64,000 nt of DNA. Origin: Nitrosovibrio sp. Nv17 (GTDB lineage: Bacteria > Pseudomonadota > Gammaproteobacteria > Burkholderiales > Nitrosomonadaceae). Both the position numbers and the translations under genes were made by a program. Positions within the stretch are counted from its first letter, which is position 1; the number at the start of each line of letters is the position of its first letter. Location of the stretch: assembly GCF_900119085.1 (NCBI RefSeq), contig NZ_FPIQ01000001.1:186001-250000 (forward strand), written 5' to 3'. A model generated the notes under the pieces. It was not told where the DNA came from. It searched no databases and saw nothing but the letters and a program-made list of their open reading frames with translations. Of the stretch, positions 58,343 to 64,000 are shown one piece after another.

Positions 58343-58930
58343 TTGAGGCGCCTGCTGCGGGGGGCGGTGGTCCTCGGTGGCCTGATGCTGTCCCTCGGCG
58401 CTCCCGTTCATGCAGAAGGCATACAGGTCAAATCGATCGCGATCGGTTCGGCGGATGAGGGTTACCGCTTCGACGCGGATTTCGAGATCACGCTCAACTC
58501 CAAGCTGGAGCGCGCCCTGGAGAAGGGGATCGTGCTGTACTTCGTCACCGAGCTCAACCTGGTGAATTTCCGCTGGTACTGGCTGAATCAGCGCGTCGCC
58601 CACAGCAGGGTGAGGGAGGGGCTGAGCTATTACGCGCTGACCCGGCAGTATCGCCTGAGCCGTGGCGGGCTATCCCAGAATTTCAATACGATAGAGGAGG
58701 CACTTCAAGTCCTGGGCCGGGTTCGCGACCGCCCCATCCTGGCCAGCGCGGAACTCGCGCCCGACCGCGACTACATCCTGGAATTGCGCATGTGGCTGGA
58801 CATATCGGCGCTGCCCAAGCCCTTCCAGGTGGAAACGCTGGGTACCAGGGAATGGGATCTGGGTACCGGCGTGCTGCGCTGGGGCACGAAACTGCCGGTA
58901 CCGGGACTTCAGGATCGCGCTGCGCCGTGA
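58343..58930 (+). CDS. DUF4390 exported protein
   Basis: The 195-residue protein begins at TTG 58343 with a clear signal peptide (RRLLRGAVVLGGLMLSLGAPVHA). The DUF4390 domain follows (ADFEITLNSKLERALEKGIVLYFVTELNLVNFRWYWLNQRVAH, YYALTRQYRLSRGGLSQNFNTIEEALQVLG, LELRMWLDISALPKPFQVE). The function is unknown. The family is almost always encoded just before ntrY in betaproteobacteria and may modulate that kinase from the periplasm (inference). No ATG fits in front of the signal peptide. It starts 4 bases after rsmB, and its stop overlaps the ntrY GTG (GTGA). Confidence 0.9.
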   Translation: MRRLLRGAVVLGGLMLSLGAPVHAEGIQVKSIAIGSADEGYRFDADFEITLNSKLERALEKGIVLYFVTELNLVNFRWYWLNQRVAHSRVREGLSYYALTRQYRLSRGGLSQNFNTIEEALQVLGRVRDRPILASAELAPDRDYILELRMWLDISALPKPFQVETLGTREWDLGTGVLRWGTKLPVPGLQDRAAP

Positions 58931-61053
58931 AGTATGCTGTCATAATCATGGCGGGTCTGGGTGCGGTCATGCTGTTCCTGCTCGCCAGCGCCGGTGCGGA
59001 CACGGGGCTGTTCGAGCGCAAGTACCGGCTCCTGATCCGGATCAACGCAGGGTTCGTGCTGCTGCTCATGGCGGTGGTCGGGTACCTGCTGTGGAGACTC
59101 AGGCGCAGACTCAAGGTGGGCGTGTTCGGCTCCCGGCTGGCGCTGCGTCTGCTGCTGATCCTCTCGCTCATGGCGATCCTGCCGGGCGCCCTCGTATATG
59201 GTGTCTCCGTCCAGTTTCTCGGAAAGAGCATCGAGACATGGTTCGACGTCAAGGTGGATCGGGCGCTGGAAGGAGGACTGAATCTTGGCCGTACCATCCT
59301 GGACAACCTGTTGGCCGATCTGCGCGACCGGGCCGAGGCCATCGCATCGACGCTGTCCGACGAATCCGGTGCGTCGCGCCCCGTGTTGGCCCATCTGCTG
59401 GATCAATCGGCGATACGGGAGGCCATCCTGTTCGACCGGCGCGGCGAGGCGATCGCATCGTCCGAGGCATCCGGCGCTCCGTTGCTTCCCGGCACCCTGA
59501 ACGGGGAAATCCTGCAGCAGATGAGGACGGGGCAGTCGTACAGCGTGGTCGAATCCATTGCCGACCAAGGGCTGTATCTCAGGGTGGTGGTGCCTGTCGC
59601 CATGGTTGAGGGCATCGGGGCGTTGCAACTCCTGCAGCCGGTGCCCAAGCGGTTGGCGGAAGACGCGGAAATCGTCCAGGCGGCGTATCGCGATTACCAG
59701 GAGCTGCTGTTGTCGCGCGAGGGGCTCAAGAGCCTGTACGGTGTGACGCTCACGCTTGCGTTGCTGCTTTCGCTGTTTTCCGCCCTGGCGGCGGCGTTCC
59801 TCGTCAGCGAGCGGCTGAGCGCTCCCTTGGGCATGCTGGCCGAGGGTACGCGCGCGGTGGCGCAGGGCGATTTCAGCAGGCGGCATCCGGTGCAGAGCCG
59901 GGATGAGCTCGGCGTACTGACCGAGTCGTTCAATCTCATGACCCAGCAGCTCGAAGAAGCCCGCACGATGGCCCAGCGCAATCAGCAGGAAGTGGAGAGC
60001 GCCCGGGCCTATCTAGAAAACATTCTTGCCAACCTGTCATCCGGCGTGCTGGTGTTCGACGAGCATTTGCGCATGCGCACCGCCAACCCCAGTGCGGAGC
60101 AGATCCTGGACGTCCCGCTGCTGGCTCTGCAGGGATTGACCATCGAAGAGTGCGCGGCGCGGGAGCCTCGCCTGGGATCCTTCAAGGCCCGCATACTGGA
60201 GGGATTCCATTCCGGAAGGAGCGGAGAGTGGCAATACCAGGTGGAACGCCCGACGGAGGTCGCCCATCAGGTCCTGCTGCTGCGCGGCACGCGCCTGCCG
60301 CAGAAGTCGGGTGGCGGGGGCGTCGTGGTATTCGACGATATCACCAGCCTGTTGCAGGCGCAGCGTACCGCGGCCTGGGGGGAGGTGGCGCGGCGCCTGG
60401 CGCACGAGATCAAGAATCCCCTCACGCCGATCCAGCTTTCCGCCGAACGCATGCAGCACAAGCTCGCCGGAAAGCTGGACGCCCAGGATGCAGGCATCCT
60501 GGCGCGCTCCACCGAGACCATCGTCAACCAGGTGGAGGCCCTCAAGAAGATGGTCAACGAGTTCAGCGAGTATGCGCGCGTGCCGGAACTGGAATTTCAC
60601 ATGCTGGATTTCAACCGCCTGATACGGGAAGTGCTCGCCCTGTACGAGGCGGCGAGCCTCGCGGTACCGGCCGAACCCCCGTCCCCCATCCATTCTGAAC
60701 TGGCGCCGGACCTTCCCGCCGTGCGGGGCGATTCAGTGCGGTTGCGCCAGGTGATCCACAATCTCCTGCAGAATGCGCAGGACGCCCTGATCGGGCTGCC
60801 GCAATCCGCCATCACGGTGCGCACCGAAACCGTGCCGGAAGGCGTGCGCCTCAGCGTCAGCGACAATGGCACCGGGTTTCCTGAGCACGTCAAGGCGCGG
60901 GTGTTCGAGCCCTACATCACGACCAAGGCGCGGGGGACGGGGCTCGGGCTGCCCATCGTCAAGAAGATCGTCGAGGAGCACGGCGGCATGATCCAGATAG
61001 AAAATATCCAGCCTCGCGGTGCCCGCGTGTCGATCACGTTTCCGGTCGGATGA
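58927..61053 (+). CDS. ntrY: NtrY-type sensor histidine kinase
   Basis: NtrY is the membrane kinase of the NtrYX system, linked in other proteobacteria to nitrogen, redox and envelope control. The 708-residue protein starts at GTG 58927. Membrane helices (AVIIMAGLGAVMLFLLASA, INAGFVLLLMAVVGYLLW, LALRLLLILSLMAILPGALVYG) precede a periplasmic segment, then a further helix and HAMP linker (RLSAPLGMLAEGTRAVAQGDF). A PAS-like domain (LENILANLSSGVLVFDEHLRMRTANPSAEQIL) and the H-box RLAHEIKNPLTPIQLSAERM with H493 follow. The ATPase has HNLLQNAQDAL, SDNGTGFPE and GTGLGLPIVKKI. The response regulator follows 90 bases downstream. Confidence 0.95.
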   Translation: MKYAVIIMAGLGAVMLFLLASAGADTGLFERKYRLLIRINAGFVLLLMAVVGYLLWRLRRRLKVGVFGSRLALRLLLILSLMAILPGALVYGVSVQFLGKSIETWFDVKVDRALEGGLNLGRTILDNLLADLRDRAEAIASTLSDESGASRPVLAHLLDQSAIREAILFDRRGEAIASSEASGAPLLPGTLNGEILQQMRTGQSYSVVESIADQGLYLRVVVPVAMVEGIGALQLLQPVPKRLAEDAEIVQAAYRDYQELLLSREGLKSLYGVTLTLALLLSLFSALAAAFLVSERLSAPLGMLAEGTRAVAQGDFSRRHPVQSRDELGVLTESFNLMTQQLEEARTMAQRNQQEVESARAYLENILANLSSGVLVFDEHLRMRTANPSAEQILDVPLLALQGLTIEECAAREPRLGSFKARILEGFHSGRSGEWQYQVERPTEVAHQVLLLRGTRLPQKSGGGGVVVFDDITSLLQAQRTAAWGEVARRLAHEIKNPLTPIQLSAERMQHKLAGKLDAQDAGILARSTETIVNQVEALKKMVNEFSEYARVPELEFHMLDFNRLIREVLALYEAASLAVPAEPPSPIHSELAPDLPAVRGDSVRLRQVIHNLLQNAQDALIGLPQSAITVRTETVPEGVRLSVSDNGTGFPEHVKARVFEPYITTKARGTGLGLPIVKKIVEEHGGMIQIENIQPRGARVSITFPVG

Positions 61054-61143
61054 GGGGGCGGCGACTTTGTCGTATCATTCCATCCCGCACCGTGTGACGC
61101 CACCGCTTCCGGCCATTTACCGATGAGACTCGACTTCTGAACC

Positions 61144-62394
61144 ATGGGCAACAATTCCATACTCGTCGTCGACGATGAAATCGGCATACGCGAGCTCCTG
61201 TCCGAAATCCTGCGGGACGAGGGCTATCACGTCACCCTTGCGGAAAATGCCGAGCAGGCGCGCCACCTGCGCCGGCAGATGCGCCCCGACCTGGTGCTGC
61301 TGGACATCTGGATGCCGGACACCGATGGCATCACCCTGTTGAAGGAATGGGCGAGCAGCGGGCTGCTGACCATGCCGGTGGTCATGATGTCGGGTCACGG
61401 CACCATAGACACCGCGGTGGAGGCGACGCGCATGGGGGCATCGGGTTATCTGGAGAAACCGATCCCGCTGCAGAAACTGCTGAGCACGGTGGGTCGCGCC
61501 CTGCGCGGCGGACAGGGCAGGCCGCTGACGATTTTCCCGCTTGCCAGCCTCGGCCGCGGGCCGGTGATTGCGGACCTGAAGCGACGACTGGAGCAGGTGG
61601 CGGATCTGGGAACGCCGCTGCTGCTCACTGGCGAACCGGGAACCGGCATGGATCTGTGCGCGCGCTTCCTGCACCGCCCGAATACACCCTGGGTGGAGCC
61701 GGACACCTTCACCGTTCTTGCCCATGCCCCGCTCGACCTGCTCGAACGCGCGAAGGGCGGGCTGCTGTTCCTCAAGGAGATCGGCGACCTCGGCAGGCTG
61801 GCGCAGAAGGGCCTGCTGCTGCTCATGGGAAAGCTGGAAAAGTACGGCGTGCGCCTGGTATGCGCCACTTCCATGCCGCTGGCGGATCTGACCGCGCAGG
61901 GCGCCTACGACCAGCAGCTGTACGAGATACTGGGTGGTCTTTGCATCGGCGTGCCGGCCCTGCGCGAGCACCGGGAGGACATCCCCGAGCTGGCCAGCCA
62001 GATGCTCTCGCGCTGCATCGAATCGGGCGAGGCGCCCGTGCGGCAGTTCAGCACCGCGGCGCTCAACAGCCTGAGAAACCATGACTGGCCCGGCAATCTC
62101 GCCCAGCTCGCAGGCACGGTGCGCTCGCTCGCGCTCACCTGCGCGGGCGAAGAGATATCGGCGGAGGACGTCAAGCGGATACTGGCCTCGTCCTCACCCA
62201 TTCAGGCGGTGAGTGGCATTCCGCTCAACGTTCCACTGCGCGAGGCGCGCGACATGTTCGAGAAGGTCTATTTCGAGCAGCTCATCAATCAGGAAAATGG
62301 CAACATGACTCGTGTGGCCGAGCGGGCGGGACTGGAGCGTACCCATCTGTATCGCAAGCTCAAGCTGCTCGGCATCCGGTTGCGCGGCCACTGA
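61144..62394 (+). CDS. ntrX: NtrX-like response regulator with degenerate AAA+ domain
   Basis: This 416-residue protein is the partner of NtrY. The receiver domain is intact: VVDDE acids, phospho-acceptor D54 in LLDIWMP, and MSGHGT with EKPIP. The central sigma-54-type AAA+ domain has decayed. Walker A reads GEPGTGMD with M169 in place of lysine. Walker B reads GGLLFLKEI with K211 in place of aspartate. The two motifs are only about 40 residues apart, so the GAFTGA loop is missing. The C-terminal Fis-type helix-turn-helix (NMTRVAERAGLERTHLYRKLKLLGI) is complete. It should bind DNA but cannot hydrolyse ATP or activate sigma-54 polymerase in the usual way. Confidence 0.9.
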   Translation: MGNNSILVVDDEIGIRELLSEILRDEGYHVTLAENAEQARHLRRQMRPDLVLLDIWMPDTDGITLLKEWASSGLLTMPVVMMSGHGTIDTAVEATRMGASGYLEKPIPLQKLLSTVGRALRGGQGRPLTIFPLASLGRGPVIADLKRRLEQVADLGTPLLLTGEPGTGMDLCARFLHRPNTPWVEPDTFTVLAHAPLDLLERAKGGLLFLKEIGDLGRLAQKGLLLLMGKLEKYGVRLVCATSMPLADLTAQGAYDQQLYEILGGLCIGVPALREHREDIPELASQMLSRCIESGEAPVRQFSTAALNSLRNHDWPGNLAQLAGTVRSLALTCAGEEISAEDVKRILASSSPIQAVSGIPLNVPLREARDMFEKVYFEQLINQENGNMTRVAERAGLERTHLYRKLKLLGIRLRGH

Positions 62395-62507
62395 ACCGTG
62401 GCCAGCCGCGGGCGCGAACTGTGGGGCCGCGGCGGCTGGTGGCGCGACTCTGCGCGCCCGGCCCCGTCCCGCGCCTGTACCCCATCCGGTGCAGAGTGGA
62501 AGCGAAG

Positions 62508-62536
62508 TTGTCTGACATCGCATCTTAAGCGATAAT
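62508..62536 (+). promoter_or_regulatory. Sigma-70 promoter of the transketolase gene
   Basis: TTGTCT (62508-62513) and GATAAT (62531-62536) have an exact 17-base spacer, about 98 bases before the tkt ATG. The 239-base gap after ntrX holds no gene. Confidence 0.7.
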
Positions 62537-62633
62537 AACGCGCTTTCGATCCGCACCGGCATGCTGCCGGGCGCGGAATCTCGTTGCCGTATCCACCTGT
62601 ATCCTTATCCATCGAACGAGGGAGTCTACGTCC

Positions 62634-64000
62634 ATGGGAACATTCAGAAATATCGATGCGCCGGTGTTCAGGAACTCGACCAGCGCAATCCGCGCATTGG
62701 CCATGGACGCCGTGCAGAAGGCCAATTCCGGCCATCCTGGCATGCCGATGGGTATGGCCGAGATCGCCGAGGTGTTGTGGACCCGCCATCTTCGCCACAA
62801 TCCCGCCAATCCGAAATGGGTCGACCGCGACCGGTTCGTGCTTTCGAACGGGCATGGATCGATGTTGATCTACGCCCTGCTGCACCTGACCGGCTACGAC
62901 CTGCCCATGGAGGAGATCAAGCGCTTCCGCCAGCTGCACTCCAAGACCCCGGGGCATCCGGAATACGGCTATACCCCCGGGGTGGAAACCACCACCGGAC
63001 CGCTGGGGCAGGGACTCGCCAATGCGGTCGGCATGGCGCTGGCGGAAAAGATGCTGGCGGCGGATTTCAACCGCCCCGGCTTCGACATCGTCGATCATCA
63101 CACCTATGTGTTCCTCGGAGATGGCTGCCTCATGGAAGGGGTGTCGCACGAGGCCTGCTCCCTGGCCGGTACCCTCGGGCTCGGCAAGCTGATCTGCTTC
63201 TATGACGATAACGGCATTTCCATCGACGGCCACGTCGAGGGATGGTTCACCGATGATACCCCGAAGCGCTTCGAGGCCTACGGCTGGCACGTGGTGCCGA
63301 ACGTGAACGGCCACGATCCGGAAGCGATCGAGGCGGCAATCCAGGCGGCCAGGCGGGCCGCGGGAAAACCTTCCATGATCTGCTGCAGGACGGTCATCGG
63401 CATGGGTTCGCCCAACAAGGCCGATACCCACGAAGTGCACGGCGCCGCGCTGGGCGACGCCGAGATCGCGGCAACCCGCCCGCACATCGGCTGGCAGTAT
63501 CCGCCGTTCGAGATTCCGGAGGAGGTCTATGCGGCGTGGGACGGCCGCGCAAAAGGAGAGGCGCTGGAAGGCGAATGGAATCGCAGGTTTGCCGAATACG
63601 CTGCCCAGTACCCCGCCGAGGCTGCCGAGTTCAGGCGGCGCACGGCGGGGGAACTGCCCGCCGGCTGGAGGGAGCATGTGCAGGATCTGCTGCGCCAGGT
63701 CGATGCCAGGCAGGAGACGATCGCCACCCGCAAGGCATCGCAGAACGCCATCGAGGGCCTGGCGCCGGTGCTGCCGGAACTGGTGGGCGGCTCCGCGGAC
63801 CTGGCCGGCTCCAACCTGACCCTGTGGTCCGGATCCAAGGGCTGCAACCGGGAGCGGGGCGGCAACTACATCTACTACGGCGTGCGCGAGTTCGGCATGA
63901 GCGCCATCATGAACGGATTGTCCCTGCACGGCGGCATCATTCCCTACGGCGCCACCTTTCTGATGTTCTCGGAATATGCGCGCAACGCCCTGCGCATGGC
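62634..64000 (+). CDS. tkt: Transketolase, N-terminal two thirds (runs off the window)
   Basis: Transketolase moves two-carbon units between sugar phosphates with thiamine diphosphate. The visible 455 codons start at ATG 62634 with a GAGGGAG-like ribosome-binding site. They include [78 protein letters not shown], the ThDP motif [34 protein letters not shown], and [12 protein letters not shown] of the pyrimidine-binding domain. The frame is still open at the right edge. It probably leads a Calvin-cycle or glycolytic set (often followed by gap and pgk), which cannot be seen. RpiA of the same pathway is at 32 kb. Confidence 0.97.
   Translation, partial: MGTFRNIDAPVFRNSTSAIRALAMDAVQKANSGHPGMPMGMAEIAEVLWTRHLRHNPANPKWVDRDRFVLSNGHGSMLIYALLHLTGYDLPMEEIKRFRQLHSKTPGHPEYGYTPGVETTTGPLGQGLANAVGMALAEKMLAADFNRPGFDIVDHHTYVFLGDGCLMEGVSHEACSLAGTLGLGKLICFYDDNGISIDGHVEGWFTDDTPKRFEAYGWHVVPNVNGHDPEAIEAAIQAARRAAGKPSMICCRTVIGMGSPNKADTHEVHGAALGDAEIAATRPHIGWQYPPFEIPEEVYAAWDGRAKGEALEGEWNRRFAEYAAQYPAEAAEFRRRTAGELPAGWREHVQDLLRQVDARQETIATRKASQNAIEGLAPVLPELVGGSADLAGSNLTLWSGSKGCNRERGGNYIYYGVREFGMSAIMNGLSLHGGIIPYGATFLMFSEYARNALRM

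Overview
The window is GC-rich (about 62% by eye) chromosomal DNA of a Gram-negative bacterium, almost certainly a betaproteobacterium. The evidence is the Lpt/SurA outer-membrane machinery, Lnt, heptose and Kdo-type genes, and gene orders I associate with that class: def-fmt-rsmB-DUF4390-ntrY-ntrX, rplM-rpsI followed by argC, a DUF6776 protein, bactofilin and erpA, and lptM-lysA. I cannot name the genus. I found no tRNA or rRNA gene, CRISPR array, integrase or insertion sequence. Most of the window is conserved housekeeping DNA with one distinctive block at about 36-51.4 kb.

Layout. 1-7.3 kb: the end of a zinc alcohol dehydrogenase, a lytic transglycosylase, then a minus-strand run lptD-surA-pdxA-rsmA. 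7.6-15.9 kb: plus-strand mpl, an ankyrin protein, an RNB exonuclease, a TonB-like protein, aroE, mtgA and mgtE. 15.9-25.2 kb, minus strand: lptM-lysA, and a chain glyQ-glyS-(gmhB-like)-plsC-metallopeptidase, preceded by a histidine kinase and lnt. 25.3-31.8 kb: an M23 peptidase and anmK converge on erpA, bactofilin, the DUF6776 protein, argC, rpsI and rplM. 32-35.9 kb: rpiA, phoU and ppx, then an MBL-fold enzyme on the other strand.

36-51.4 kb is the accessory-looking part. Two glycosyltransferase-type genes face a tightly coupled five-gene operon: KdsB-like cytidylyltransferase, HpcH-type pyruvate aldolase, 2-hydroxyacid dehydrogenase, extended SDR and HAD hydrolase. Converging on it is a six-gene unit: GNAT protein, MobA-like NTP transferase, lptF, lptG, a diacylglycerol-kinase-fold lipid kinase and a nucleotidyltransferase-like protein. 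A small membrane protein, a ketoacyl synthase and an acyl carrier protein follow. Together they could make, phosphorylate and export an unusual glycolipid. Parts of the set recall, from memory, the Caulobacter ceramide locus, but no serine palmitoyltransferase is present in the window. This is the best candidate for an undescribed system.

51.4-64 kb returns to housekeeping: topB and dprA on the minus strand, then def, fmt, rsmB, a DUF4390 protein, ntrY, a degenerate ntrX and the first two thirds of a transketolase. Peptidoglycan synthesis and recycling (mpl, anmK, mtgA, lytic transglycosylase, M23 peptidase, bactofilin) and envelope biogenesis (lptD, surA, lnt, lptF/G, plsC) are strongly represented. 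Many neighbours overlap as ATGA or GTGA, which supports several start choices. Starts without a good ribosome-binding site are flagged in the entries.
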